Shown here: positions 32,964 to 42,000 of the stretch, one piece after another
Position numbering within the stretch: the first letter of the stretch is position 1
Layout of the letters: the number at the start of each line of letters is the position of its first letter
From: Candidatus Formimonas warabiya
Lineage (GTDB): Bacteria > Bacillota > Dehalobacteriia > Dehalobacteriales > Dehalobacteriaceae
Direction of reading: 5' to 3'
DNA: 64,000 bases
Assembly (NCBI RefSeq): GCF_002777255.1
Contig: NZ_CP017634.1
Location: 4,724,903 to 4,788,902 of the forward strand
Position numbers and translations under genes: made by a program
The notes under the pieces: model-generated
Told to the model about the DNA's origin: nothing
Database searches by the model: none
Seen by the model: the letters and a program-made list of their open reading frames with translations, nothing else

Positions 32964-34967
32964 ATGTCAAAAAGAAGAAAATCACTGGCAAAAAACGGAG
33001 AGAAACTAATGGTGGAATACTTGCGTCATGCGGAAATTCTTGGTGAATGGGATTTAAGGCCGAAAAAGATCAAAAGAATGGGCAATGAATATAAAATTAA
33101 GACCCAGCGGGGAGAAAAAGTATTAATGGTGAGTTATCAGGAAGAACGGATTCGTTTTATGCACCATGTGTTGGAACATTTGGCCTTTCATGGGTATTCG
33201 AAAGGAATTCCCCGGCTCATCCCTACCAAATACGGCGATTATTTTGTCAAAGGTGAAATGGGCATCTATTATTTAACCGACTGGTTCGGGGGAAAAGCGT
33301 GCACCGCAAAAGATGGGGATCAGATCATAGAAATGGTCCGGACATTGGCGGAGATGCACCTGGCGGCCCAAAAGGTGGATCAGGTGCCGGATTCTGTGGT
33401 GAGAGAAAGGTGGTATGATCTTTCGGAGCAGATGACCAGGGGTGTCCAAAAAGTAAATGAAAAATTAGGGCATCTCCCGGAAGAATTTCAACAGGCCTGG
33501 ACTACCTTTGCCTCGATGGCGCACAGGGCGCAAGACTTATTACGGGTATCCGGATTTAAAACCCTGGTGGAGCGGGCCAAAAGGGAAAAAACTATTTGCC
33601 ACAGGCAGTTTCGCCTGAAAAATATCGTCATTACGGATCATGCGCTTAGTATTCTGGGCTGGGAGCATTGCGCCTACGGTGTCCAGGTGGCAGATCTCGT
33701 CTACCTGATGAACAAAATGATGCCGAAAGTTGCCTGGGATTATACCCTGGGGGAGCAGGTAATAAAAGCGTATCATCGCATTAAGCCCCTTGCCGATGCG
33801 GAAATGATGACATTGGGAGCAGCACTGATGTTTCCCGCGGCCTTTGTAAAATTTGTGGAGAAGTATCAGGACGGTAGATTTGAAGAAGATAAAATCGGTC
33901 GTAAATTCGATCAGTTAATGGAACAGGAAGAAAAGAAGGTCGCTTTTTTAGAAGCATTTTTTGAGCGGTATGGTCTCAAGGGTTCCTATGAGGGAAAAAA
34001 TGCCTCCCTGATGTCAAATGCCTGGTATTTCATTGCTCCGGACGATCTGAAACAGTATCTAAAAAGCGGGGCCCAGGATGTTTCCTGTTTTCTTCCCTTC
34101 AGTTTCACGGTCAGCCCCCAGGGAAAACTGCAGGAACAATTTGATATGAAGATCTGTAAAATATCCCAAGAACATCAGGTGCCGGTAATTCCGGTGATTT
34201 ATACCCCGAAACAATCAAAAGAAAGAAAGATCATTTCCGATGTACTGGCAGATCCGGCGTGCAGAGAAAAGCTAATCCGTGAAATTGATCGGGTTTTAGA
34301 AATCTATGCCTTTCCAGGCGTGAACATCTATTTTGATTTAGAGGATGCGGACGATCAAGAATACTTTACTGTTTTCATGCAATCTTTAGCGGAAGAGATC
34401 CGCCCCCAAGGGAAAATGCTGCTGGCTACTGTGGCGGCGGCGAAGGGCCAGCATTTATATTATGATTATGCCCAACTAGGCAGCTGGTGTGATTATTTGT
34501 TGGTGGAAATAATGGATGAAAACTTCGGTTTGCCGGGACCCAGCGCCTCAAGACAATTTGTCCAGGCGGCCCTGATTTATGCGGCGGCATACGTCCCACG
34601 GGAAAAAATTGTCGCGGTGTTGCCCGTTTGCGGGTATCGCTGGCGGGAAAGGAATCCCGTCCGAGAGCCGATCTCCTTTTTAGAAGGGCAAGACCTGCTT
34701 ACATCTCAACAGGGAAAATGGAAGCGGGATCCGGATTCCGGGGTAATTTCGGGGAAAATCACGATGGATGGCAGAGAAAACGAAATATGGATGGAAGATG
34801 CCCAATCTGTCTTTGATAAAAAGTTTTTCGTCCAGCAGTTTGGGGCAGCCGGCTGCGCTTTTTGGCGTTTAGGCTTGGAAGACCCCCAACTCTGGAAGAA
34901 GGAACCTGTTGCCCGTATCAATATGGAAGAATCTTTTAGTGAAGATGAAGATGATGAAGAAGAGTGA
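32964..34967 (+). CDS. CotS-like pseudokinase fused to a GH18-like domain
   Basis: 667 residues. N-terminal ~330: CotS fold with all three catalytic motifs lost (EKVLMVSY lacks the Lys; CHRQFRLKN at 212-220 has Gln for Asp; ILGWEH for LIDFD). C-terminal ~320: resembles the spore GH18 domain of SleL/YaaH (GVNIYFDLED 452-461, YDYAQLGSWCDYLLVEIMDEN, YVPREKIVAVLPVCGYRW). In the DxxDxDxE motif the positions read P451, N454, Y456, D458, so the catalytic Glu and two Asp are missing and hydrolysis is unlikely. Acidic tail EDEDDEE. ATG behind GGGGGAATGAG. It may bind chitin-like or peptidoglycan saccharides in the coat. Confidence 0.8.
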   Translation: MSKRRKSLAKNGEKLMVEYLRHAEILGEWDLRPKKIKRMGNEYKIKTQRGEKVLMVSYQEERIRFMHHVLEHLAFHGYSKGIPRLIPTKYGDYFVKGEMGIYYLTDWFGGKACTAKDGDQIIEMVRTLAEMHLAAQKVDQVPDSVVRERWYDLSEQMTRGVQKVNEKLGHLPEEFQQAWTTFASMAHRAQDLLRVSGFKTLVERAKREKTICHRQFRLKNIVITDHALSILGWEHCAYGVQVADLVYLMNKMMPKVAWDYTLGEQVIKAYHRIKPLADAEMMTLGAALMFPAAFVKFVEKYQDGRFEEDKIGRKFDQLMEQEEKKVAFLEAFFERYGLKGSYEGKNASLMSNAWYFIAPDDLKQYLKSGAQDVSCFLPFSFTVSPQGKLQEQFDMKICKISQEHQVPVIPVIYTPKQSKERKIISDVLADPACREKLIREIDRVLEIYAFPGVNIYFDLEDADDQEYFTVFMQSLAEEIRPQGKMLLATVAAAKGQHLYYDYAQLGSWCDYLLVEIMDENFGLPGPSASRQFVQAALIYAAAYVPREKIVAVLPVCGYRWRERNPVREPISFLEGQDLLTSQQGKWKRDPDSGVISGKITMDGRENEIWMEDAQSVFDKKFFVQQFGAAGCAFWRLGLEDPQLWKKEPVARINMEESFSEDEDDEEE

Positions 34968-34968
34968 C

Positions 34969-35580
34969 TTAAAGTACATAGATCAATTCAGCTTCATCCA
35001 CCGGTTTTTTGGTGAGTAAACATGCTACAGAAGACACATAGTTCGGCGCAATCCCCTGGGCGCACCAGTCAAGCTTATGATTCAAAAAATCCGCACAGAT
35101 TTTTATCACGTGCAATCCCAGAGATTCCATGCTGTATCTCATTTCTTTCGGTCTTTTACATCCGGAGCTCTTGTCGATACAGGAGCATTGCAGGCAAAGC
35201 CTGCAGATACCGCTGGACAGCATGCGTCCCTGGTATTTTTTTTCTAAGGAACGGAGGGACCTTTCCAGAATAGATCTTAAAACAGTATTGGCGGTGCGTA
35301 TTCTTTGATCCAGATTTTCAATATGATCAAACTGGTCCAGGGCAGTGTAGAAGAGTACGATCACAGCATGATCAAAACTTTTCTCATACAGGGAGTAAGA
35401 CGGGCTGTGGGGAGGACAGGACCAGGTCCTGTTATAATCCGGGCAACCCTCGGCACATAACCGGGCTACGTTTTCTTTATCTTCATAGGACAAAAGGGCC
35501 CGCGCAGGTACACCGCAGGCTCTGACATGAATGGGTATTTGGGCAGAAGGAAAGGTACTGGTAAAAACGGTTTCCCACAT
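34969..35580 (-). CDS. DUF2284 metal-binding-type protein
   Basis: 203 residues, Cys-rich, with the pattern of DUF2284 proteins: HVRACGVPARALLSYEDK, CPDYNRTWSCPPHSPSY, ICRLCLQCSCIDKSSGCKRPKEMRYSMESLG and FLNHKLDWCAQGIAPNYVSSVACLL. The Cys clusters suggest an Fe-S or metal site. Function unknown; some relatives lie near cobalamin or methyl-transfer genes. ATG at 35580 behind AGGTGGTG. Convergent with copy D, with only a base between stops. Confidence 0.85.
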   Translation of the reverse strand: MWETVFTSTFPSAQIPIHVRACGVPARALLSYEDKENVARLCAEGCPDYNRTWSCPPHSPSYSLYEKSFDHAVIVLFYTALDQFDHIENLDQRIRTANTVLRSILERSLRSLEKKYQGRMLSSGICRLCLQCSCIDKSSGCKRPKEMRYSMESLGLHVIKICADFLNHKLDWCAQGIAPNYVSSVACLLTKKPVDEAELIYVL

Positions 35581-35730
35581 CACTGATCACCACCTGGCCG
35601 ATAAATCGAAAAAATTTTTTCTCCCCCTACAGAAAAAATTATACCATATCTTTAAAAAAGCCCCAAGGTTTTTTCGGGCAGGGAACACCTGGGTACGGTC
35701 GCCCGTTTAAGTGGGCGTTTGTGACAAATA

Positions 35731-35759
35731 TTGACAAGCAAGCGCAAATTTTGTAAAGT
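35731..35759 (+). promoter_or_regulatory. sigma-A promoter of the chemoreceptor leader
   Basis: TTGACA (35731-35736), 17-base spacer, TAAAGT (35754-35759), just upstream of the c-di-GMP riboswitch. Confidence 0.7.
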
Positions 35760-35789
35760 AATAATAATTGTTTTTATTGTTTCCCATAC

Positions 35790-35898
35790 TTTCCGATTAA
35801 AGGCAAAACTGCCGAAAGGCAGCGACGCAAAGCTAAAGGGCCTAAAACGAATCAAAGTTAAGGCAGCCAGCTACCGAAGAAGTATTTTTGTTTTTTTT
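35790..35898 (+). promoter_or_regulatory. c-di-GMP-I (GEMM-I) riboswitch
   Basis: Aptamer from about 35790 to 35880: AAAGGCAAAACTGCC, GAAA tetraloop, GGCAGCGACGCAAAGC, GGGCCTAAAA and GGCAGCCAGCTACCGAAG, in the order and spacing of GEMM-I RNAs. A T-rich tract (TATTTTTGTTTTTTTT) follows at 35883-35898 and may act as terminator after the closing stem. It precedes the chemoreceptor gene by about 40 bases. In the 352-base gap before the gene nothing else was recognised except an upstream hairpin at 35698-35716. Confidence 0.9.
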
Positions 35899-35936
35899 GA
35901 GGTGTTGATAAATTAAAGGGAAATGGGGGAACGAAT

Positions 35937-37907
35937 TTGTCAGGCAGAAAAATGACAGACTTAAAAATTAAGACAAAGCTATTATGTTGGGTAGGACTGA
36001 TGGTATGTTTTGCTTTTGTGGTCACCATTTATTTTGTTGCTTCAAAATCAAGCAGGATGGCCGAAGAATCTGCCCAAGAAATTGCCTCGGAAATGGCAAA
36101 TTATTATGCTTCTTATGTACACGATGAAGTAGATACGGGGATGACCATTGCCCGGACCTTGGCGCAAACCTTTTTCACCCTGAAAGTAAGCGGCAAGGCG
36201 GACCGGGATGCTTTAAATCAAATATTAAAGGACGCGGCAGAAAAAAATCCTCAGTATATTGCTGTTTGGACCTGTTGGGAGCCCGATGCTTTGGATGGCA
36301 AAGACCGTATGTTTGTGGACAAGCCGGGTCACGACAGTACGGGCAGGTTTATTTCTTACTGGAAAAAGGACGGCACGGTGGAGCCTTTAGCTCTTTATGA
36401 GACTCCGGGGGCGGGAGATTATTATCTGCTTTCCAAAGAATCCCATAAAGAAACGGTGTTGGAGCCTTATCTGTACACCACAGGAGGAAAACAGGTGCTG
36501 ATTACCAGTTTGGTGGTGCCTATTCTGGAGCAGGATCGTTTCTTAGGGGTGGTGGGTATTGATATTGGGCTGGACAGTTTTCAGAAAGTGATATCCGGCA
36601 TCAAACCTTTTCAGACCGGCTCTTGTACCCTGATATCCCATAATGGATTATATGTGGCCTATACCGATGAAAAACAATTAGGGAAAGATATCGGTTCCAC
36701 GCCGGAAAAAATACAATGGAAAAAGAATATCAAAGAGGGAAAAGGCTTCTCTACTACCAGCACCGATACCAATGTCTACCGGGTTTTTGTTCCTGTCGAT
36801 ATCGGCAACGTAGGAACTCCCTGGTCCCTTTCCATCAATATTCCTTGGGATAAGATCGTCGCGTCAGCAAATGAGATCAGGCAGTTTGCCATGATCATTG
36901 CGGCAATTTCTTTGGCCATCGTTTTAGGGGTGCTCTACCTGGTGGCCCATCGTATCGTCAAGCCCATCGAAAAAACGACCGATTTACTGAAGGATATTGC
37001 GGAAGGAAACGGTGACCTGACCAAACGGCTGACTATCGGCAGCAAGGATGAGATTGGCCTGATGAGCCGGTATGTCAATCAATTTGTAGAAAATACCCAA
37101 CATATCATTAAAAATATTGCCGAAACTGCGGAGAGTCTGGCGGCATCAACCCAGGAGATGTCCGCCGGTACCCAGCAAATGTCCAGCGGCGCCCAGGCGC
37201 AGGCCAGCCAGGTGCAGACCGTGCATTACAGTATTGACCAGATGGTTTCCGGCATTACAGACGCCGCCGGAAAACTCCACTCCGCTGCCCAAACGGCACA
37301 TGAAACGAATAACAAAGCGCTGAACGGGGCAGAGAAAGTACAGCTGGTTACTGCCGGCATGAAAAAGATTCATGATACGGTGGAGAAGGTAAGCAATAAT
37401 TCTGAAAAAATCGGCGCTATTCTGGACGTGATTGACGACATTGCGGATCAAACCAATTTGCTCGCTTTAAATGCTGCCATTGAAGCAGCACGGGCAGGGG
37501 AACAGGGACGGGGTTTTGCTGTGGTGGCGGAAGAAGTAAGAAAACTGGCAGAAAGGTCCGGCGGCGCGACCAAAGAAATTTCTCAACTGGTCAATACCAT
37601 TCGTCAAGACAATGAGCGGGCCGTGGAGGCTGTTGCTGAAGGGATGAAGGTAACGGCAGAAACGGGCCGGGCTTTTGATGAGATTAGAACTTTTGCCGGA
37701 CAGACCAATCTGATGATTGATGAGATTGTTCAGACATCGGAGCAAGCGGCTCAGACCGGTCAGGAAGTGGCTCAGACCGCCCAAGAAATTGCCGCCGTGA
37801 CACAAGAAAATGCGGCCGGAGTGGAAGAACTGGCCGCTTCTTCAGAAGAAATTGCCGCCCGGGCGGAAGAATTAGGGGCGTTAGTGAGGCGTTTTAAAAC
37901 TGTTTAA
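35937..37907 (+). CDS. methyl-accepting chemotaxis protein, dCache sensor
   Basis: 656-residue membrane chemoreceptor. First membrane helix about 15-35, periplasm-side dCache domain about 40-300 (NPQYIAVWTCWEPDALDGKDRMF, RFLGVVGIDIGLDSFQKVISG), second helix about 320-342, HAMP about 343-395, then the cytoplasmic signalling domain with the hairpin tip ALNAAIEAARAGEQGRGFAVVAEEVRKLAERS. Start TTG at 35937 behind GGGGGA; ATG at 35952 is an alternative. A c-di-GMP-I riboswitch in the leader ties receptor synthesis to the motile/sessile signal. Confidence 0.94.
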   Translation: MSGRKMTDLKIKTKLLCWVGLMVCFAFVVTIYFVASKSSRMAEESAQEIASEMANYYASYVHDEVDTGMTIARTLAQTFFTLKVSGKADRDALNQILKDAAEKNPQYIAVWTCWEPDALDGKDRMFVDKPGHDSTGRFISYWKKDGTVEPLALYETPGAGDYYLLSKESHKETVLEPYLYTTGGKQVLITSLVVPILEQDRFLGVVGIDIGLDSFQKVISGIKPFQTGSCTLISHNGLYVAYTDEKQLGKDIGSTPEKIQWKKNIKEGKGFSTTSTDTNVYRVFVPVDIGNVGTPWSLSINIPWDKIVASANEIRQFAMIIAAISLAIVLGVLYLVAHRIVKPIEKTTDLLKDIAEGNGDLTKRLTIGSKDEIGLMSRYVNQFVENTQHIIKNIAETAESLAASTQEMSAGTQQMSSGAQAQASQVQTVHYSIDQMVSGITDAAGKLHSAAQTAHETNNKALNGAEKVQLVTAGMKKIHDTVEKVSNNSEKIGAILDVIDDIADQTNLLALNAAIEAARAGEQGRGFAVVAEEVRKLAERSGGATKEISQLVNTIRQDNERAVEAVAEGMKVTAETGRAFDEIRTFAGQTNLMIDEIVQTSEQAAQTGQEVAQTAQEIAAVTQENAAGVEELAASSEEIAARAEELGALVRRFKTV

Positions 37908-37930
37908 CCGGAAAAAGCTTTCCGTAAAAA

Positions 37931-37973
37931 AACGGGTCACCCAAGCATTACGTTGGGGGACTCGTTTTTTTTG
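37931..37973 (+). terminator. terminator after the chemoreceptor gene
   Basis: Hairpin ACGGGTCACCCAA / TTGGGGGACTCGT followed by eight T. Confidence 0.8.
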
Positions 37974-38052
37974 GGCCTTTTTGTCAATTTGGATAAGCGG
38001 ATACTCATAATCTATAATAGAATTCTTTCGCGGGATACAGGGGAAAGGTCAG

Positions 38053-39063
38053 GTGACAACCTTGAAAGGGATTTTACCGGTACTGAATCAATACGGGGTT
38101 ACGGTAAAGGCCATCGCGCCCATCCAGGAAGATGTCTTCTGGGTAGAAACCAGCCGGGGGACCTTTTGTTTGAAGCGGGCTGACAAAGGAGAGCATAAAA
38201 TGCTCTTTATTTATTCGGTTTTAAAGCATTTGACGGACCATGGCTTTCATAAGATTTCCGCGCCGGTGGCGGCGAAGGACGGATCACCACTGGTGATGCT
38301 GGACGGGGATGCCTATTTTATGACAGAGTGGGTTTCCGGTGTCCCCTGCGATTTTGCCCGCAATGATCATTTAGGGGCTGCGGCCCGGACCTTAGCCGAA
38401 TTTCATCAATATGCCAAAGGGCTTCAGGTTCTTAGCGGCGCAAAAGCCCGGTCCATGTATCGTAAATGGCCGGAAGTTTTAGAAAAAAGAGCGGCCGATC
38501 TAAAAGATTTCAAAAATATCACCCAACAGAAAGACCAGTTAACGGATTTTGAGAAGAAATATCTGGCCACCGTTGATTATTTTATCGAAAAAGGAGAAAA
38601 AGCGCTTGAGACGCTAAAATCCTCAGATTACCGCCAGATCGCAAAGGATGCGGAAGGGCAAAAAACCTTTACCCACCGGGATGTGGCGGCCCGTAATTTT
38701 ATCATTGGCGAGGACCGGGAGGCTTATCTGATTGACTTTGATTATTGCCGGTATGACCTCAGGGTAACCGACGTGGTACGGATGGTGGAAAGAACATTAA
38801 GAAGTTTCAAGTGGAATGTGGATAAAGCAAATTTAATCCTGGATGAGTATAACAAGGTATATCCTTTAGAAAAACCCCAATATCGGATCATGCTGGCCTT
38901 TTTTCAGTTTCCCCAAAAATTCTGGCGCATTTCCCACCGGTATTTTAACCGGAAGCAAAAATGGCAGGAAGAAGGCTATTTAAAAAAATTGGCTTCCGCA
39001 ACCCGAAAATTAGAGCTCCAAGAAAAGTTTCTCCTGCAATTTGAACAAAAGTATGGTAACTAG
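38053..39063 (+). CDS. CotS family spore coat protein (kinase-like), copy E
   Basis: 336 residues with all kinase motifs kept: FCLKRADKGE (Lys), THRDVAARNFII (HxDxxxxN) and YLIDFDYCRYD. N-terminal KGILPVLNQYGVTVKAI, central MYRKWPEVLEKRAADLKDF. GTG start at 38053 behind GGGAAAGG. First gene of a tight four-gene run (copy E, copy F, metallophosphoesterase, glycosyltransferase); parallel to copies A, B and the first glycosyltransferase. Confidence 0.88.
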   Translation: MTTLKGILPVLNQYGVTVKAIAPIQEDVFWVETSRGTFCLKRADKGEHKMLFIYSVLKHLTDHGFHKISAPVAAKDGSPLVMLDGDAYFMTEWVSGVPCDFARNDHLGAAARTLAEFHQYAKGLQVLSGAKARSMYRKWPEVLEKRAADLKDFKNITQQKDQLTDFEKKYLATVDYFIEKGEKALETLKSSDYRQIAKDAEGQKTFTHRDVAARNFIIGEDREAYLIDFDYCRYDLRVTDVVRMVERTLRSFKWNVDKANLILDEYNKVYPLEKPQYRIMLAFFQFPQKFWRISHRYFNRKQKWQEEGYLKKLASATRKLELQEKFLLQFEQKYGN

Positions 39064-39072
39064 GAGGGCGAC

Positions 39073-40098
39073 ATGGATCGTGACAAAATGATTTCCATTC
39101 TGCAATGGTGGGAGGAAACTCCCCAGGAAATAAAAGCTGTGGGGGATGTCTACCAGGTTGATACCGGCCGGGGAAAAATCTGCCTGAAAGAAGTTACCGG
39201 CAGTATGGACAGGGTTTTGATGATGATGGATGCCATGAATTATGTAAAAAGCCGGGGATTCTCCTTGATGGCCCCTTGTATTCCTGCCCGGGACGGCAGG
39301 ATGGTTGTTCCCGATCATCAGACCTATTATTTTGTTCAGGAATGGATGGAGGGCCGGGAGCCGGATTACAGGAATGCCGGCGACATGTCGCTGGCCGCAG
39401 AGGCGGTGGCTCAATTTCACCGGGCCAGTATCGGTTTTACGCCGGGTAAGGGATATCAAGCGAAAAATAAACTGGGAAAATGGCCCCAAAAACTGAAAGA
39501 AAAAACAGATGATCTGAAAAAATTTTTGCATTTAGCCAGAAGTGTTCCCCAACCGAAGGAATTAGAAAGGGAATTTAGGGAACATGGTGATTGGCTCCTG
39601 GATCAGGCCGCCGAGAGTACGGACCGTTTAGCCCAGTCCAGGTACCAGGATCTGGTGGAGGAAGCACGGGATTGGGGCACTTTAGTCCATGGAGATACAG
39701 CCGCGAGAAACTTTGTTTTGTTTCAGGAAAAAATCTATCTCATTGATTTTGACGCCATTGCCATCGATATCCATGTGACAGATTTATGGCGACTGCTGCG
39801 CCGGACGCTTTGGAGAAATCATTGGGATATGTCGTTGACCGCCCGGGTTTTAAAAGCATATGGTAAATTTGTCCCTTTGGAATCCAAACACATGGAAGTT
39901 CTTCTGGCCTTTCTGCAATTTCCCGAGATACCCTGGAGAATTGTGAAGGAGTACTATGAAAAAAAGCATGAACATTTTTGGAATGAGCCTTATTTAACGG
40001 AGAAATTTGCCTATTATGTGCATCAATATAGAGAGATCGAGCGCTTTCTGAAAGCTTTTGCCGCTATGATCTATTCCTGGCCGGAGGTGAATCCATGA
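39073..40098 (+). CDS. CotS family spore coat protein (kinase-like), copy F
   Basis: 341 residues; ICLKEVTG (Lys), LVHGDTAARNFVL (HxDxxxxN) and IYLIDFDAIAID (DFD) intact. Central LGKWPQKLKEKTDDLKKF resembles copies A and B. ATG behind AGGAGGGCGAC; 9 bases after copy E, overlapping the metallophosphoesterase by 4 bases. Confidence 0.88.
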   Translation: MDRDKMISILQWWEETPQEIKAVGDVYQVDTGRGKICLKEVTGSMDRVLMMMDAMNYVKSRGFSLMAPCIPARDGRMVVPDHQTYYFVQEWMEGREPDYRNAGDMSLAAEAVAQFHRASIGFTPGKGYQAKNKLGKWPQKLKEKTDDLKKFLHLARSVPQPKELEREFREHGDWLLDQAAESTDRLAQSRYQDLVEEARDWGTLVHGDTAARNFVLFQEKIYLIDFDAIAIDIHVTDLWRLLRRTLWRNHWDMSLTARVLKAYGKFVPLESKHMEVLLAFLQFPEIPWRIVKEYYEKKHEHFWNEPYLTEKFAYYVHQYREIERFLKAFAAMIYSWPEVNP

Positions 40099-40724
40099 AA
40101 ATTGCCGTCATTTCAGATACCCATGTGCCGCACAAATTCGAAAAACTGTCCCAACGCATGAAAAAGGGCTTGGAAGGCGTAGATCTAATTTTGCACTGCG
40201 GCGATATTGTTACGCCGGAAATATTGGAAGAGATTGCCGCTTTTGCCCCCGTTCATGCGGTGGCAGGAAATCATGATCTCCCCTTTTTCGGAAATAGGTT
40301 GCCCCGAAAAAGGGTGGTGGAAGTAGCAGGGTTCAGAATCGGCATGATCCATGGTGACGAATTGGCGGAAACACATATCAAAAAGTCCCAGCAATATGAT
40401 TTAATTTATCAAATTGTTTTAGAGCCCTTTTTACATGATGAACCGGTTGATTGCGTGGTGTTTGGGCACAGTCACCTGCCTCTGATGGAATCTTTTCAGG
40501 CTGTCTTTCGGCCTCCTGACCGGGCGGGAAAAAAAATGAAACAGGATGTGCTGTTATTCAATCCGGGAACCCCTGTGCGGAACGGCCGATTGTCTACCAT
40601 GGGCTATATTTATCTGGAGGATGATGTGATGCGGGCAGAGATTAAAGTATTTACTTTTTCCAGATTGGGCAAGGATCAGGAAGACCGGAAGCACCAAATA
40701 AATTTCCGGGAGGAGATAGAATGA
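40095..40724 (+). CDS. YfcE/MJ0936-type metallophosphoesterase
   Basis: 209 residues, calcineurin-like fold with all metal ligands: ISDTHVPHK (Asp, His), ILHCGDIV, VAGNHDLPFF, IHGDE and VFGHSHLP. Hydrolyses phosphodiesters, nucleotides or phosphosugars. It overlaps copy F by 4 bases and the next glycosyltransferase by 4 bases, so translation is coupled. The neighbouring kinase-like proteins and glycosyltransferase suggest it removes phosphate in a coat-saccharide pathway; this is inference. Confidence 0.88.
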   Translation: MKIAVISDTHVPHKFEKLSQRMKKGLEGVDLILHCGDIVTPEILEEIAAFAPVHAVAGNHDLPFFGNRLPRKRVVEVAGFRIGMIHGDELAETHIKKSQQYDLIYQIVLEPFLHDEPVDCVVFGHSHLPLMESFQAVFRPPDRAGKKMKQDVLLFNPGTPVRNGRLSTMGYIYLEDDVMRAEIKVFTFSRLGKDQEDRKHQINFREEIE

Positions 40725-41854
40725 AAGTAGGAATTGATGCCAGAGGGGCGATTTGGTATCGGGGCACAGGGATCGGCACCTATTCATTCCAATTGCTTTA
40801 TCATTTAAAACAACGTCCGGAGGGGGCCAATTACCGGTTTTTTTGGCCGGGGGAAGAATTTGCGGATCTAGACCTGAACAATCGTGAGGAATTTGTTAAA
40901 ATAGAAACCAGCACCCAGTACTGGGAAGAGCATTTTTTGCCCGGGAAGCTGGAAAAAGAAAACATCGATATTTACCATGTACCGCAAAACGGCATTGGCA
41001 TTCCTCTGGTGAAAAAGTGTCTCCAAGTGGTGACGATTCATGACTTGATTCCCTATATTTATCCGGAAACAGTGGGCAAGGGTTATTTAAAAACCTTTCT
41101 CACGGAAATGCCCCGGATCATGGAACAGGTAGACCGGATTATTACTGTTTCCCAATGGTCCAAAAAGGACATTGAACAGATTTTTGGCTTCCCCGGAGAA
41201 AAAATCGACGTCATTTTTGAGGCACCGGAACCGGTTTACCAACCCCTGGATCAAAGTTGGTGCCGGAATTTTCTCGCCCGGCATTATGGCATCGGGTCCG
41301 ATTATATTCTTTATGTGGGCGGTTTCAGTCCCCGGAAGAATCTCAAAGCACTGCTGATGGCTTTTGCCAAAATATTGGGGGAAGTAGATTTTCCCTGTTT
41401 TCTGGTTTTGCCCGGGAGAAGACAAAAAGAGCAGGACTATTTAGATGCCTTGATCAGCGCCCTGGATTTAAATGACAAGGTGATTTTTCCCGGTTTTGTG
41501 CCGGTGGATCATCTGCCCTATTTTTACCGGGCGGCCAGGTTATTCGTCTATCCTTCCTATTATGAGGGTTTCGGGCTTCCTCCCCTGGAAGCGATGGCAT
41601 GCGGCACGCCCACCCTGGCGGCAAAGGCTTCTTCTATCCCTGAGGTACTGGAGGATGGGGCCATTTTGTTTGACCCCTTTGACAACAGGGATTTGATGGA
41701 AAAAATGTTTTTGGTATTGACGGACCCGGATCTGGCGGAAAAATTGGGCCAAAAGGGTTTGAAACATACGGCGAAGTTTTCTTGGGTGAAGGTAGCGGAA
41801 GAAACAGCACAGGTCTATGACAAAATGTTTTCTTCAGTCTATCAGAGAATATAA
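40721..41854 (+). CDS. GT4-family glycosyltransferase (CotSA-like), copy B
   Basis: 377 residues, GT-B fold, paralogue of the enzyme at 27180: MKVGIDARGAIWYRGTGIGTY start, VTIHDLIPYIYPETVGKG, YVGGFSPRKNLKALLMAF and YYEGFGLPPLEAMACGTPTL (EX7E). ATG at the overlap ATGA with the metallophosphoesterase, behind GGGAGGAGATAG. Possibly adds a second sugar to the same coat saccharide. Confidence 0.9.
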   Translation: MKVGIDARGAIWYRGTGIGTYSFQLLYHLKQRPEGANYRFFWPGEEFADLDLNNREEFVKIETSTQYWEEHFLPGKLEKENIDIYHVPQNGIGIPLVKKCLQVVTIHDLIPYIYPETVGKGYLKTFLTEMPRIMEQVDRIITVSQWSKKDIEQIFGFPGEKIDVIFEAPEPVYQPLDQSWCRNFLARHYGIGSDYILYVGGFSPRKNLKALLMAFAKILGEVDFPCFLVLPGRRQKEQDYLDALISALDLNDKVIFPGFVPVDHLPYFYRAARLFVYPSYYEGFGLPPLEAMACGTPTLAAKASSIPEVLEDGAILFDPFDNRDLMEKMFLVLTDPDLAEKLGQKGLKHTAKFSWVKVAEETAQVYDKMFSSVYQRI

Positions 41855-41930
41855 GTTCTTTCTGATAGATCTAAGTGCAACTAAGGTTTACGCCGGCGCC
41901 AGAGGCTTGGCGCAAGCCAAGTTTTCTAAT

Positions 41931-41955
41931 AAAAAAGCCCGTCCGGGCTTTTTTG
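41931..41955 (+). terminator. terminator after glycosyltransferase copy B
   Basis: Stem AAAAAAGCCC / GGGCTTTTTT with a 4-base loop. Confidence 0.88.
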
Positions 41956-42000
41956 GTATACTGAGAAGGAAAGGAGGAAAAAATAATGAAGATTTCTGAA

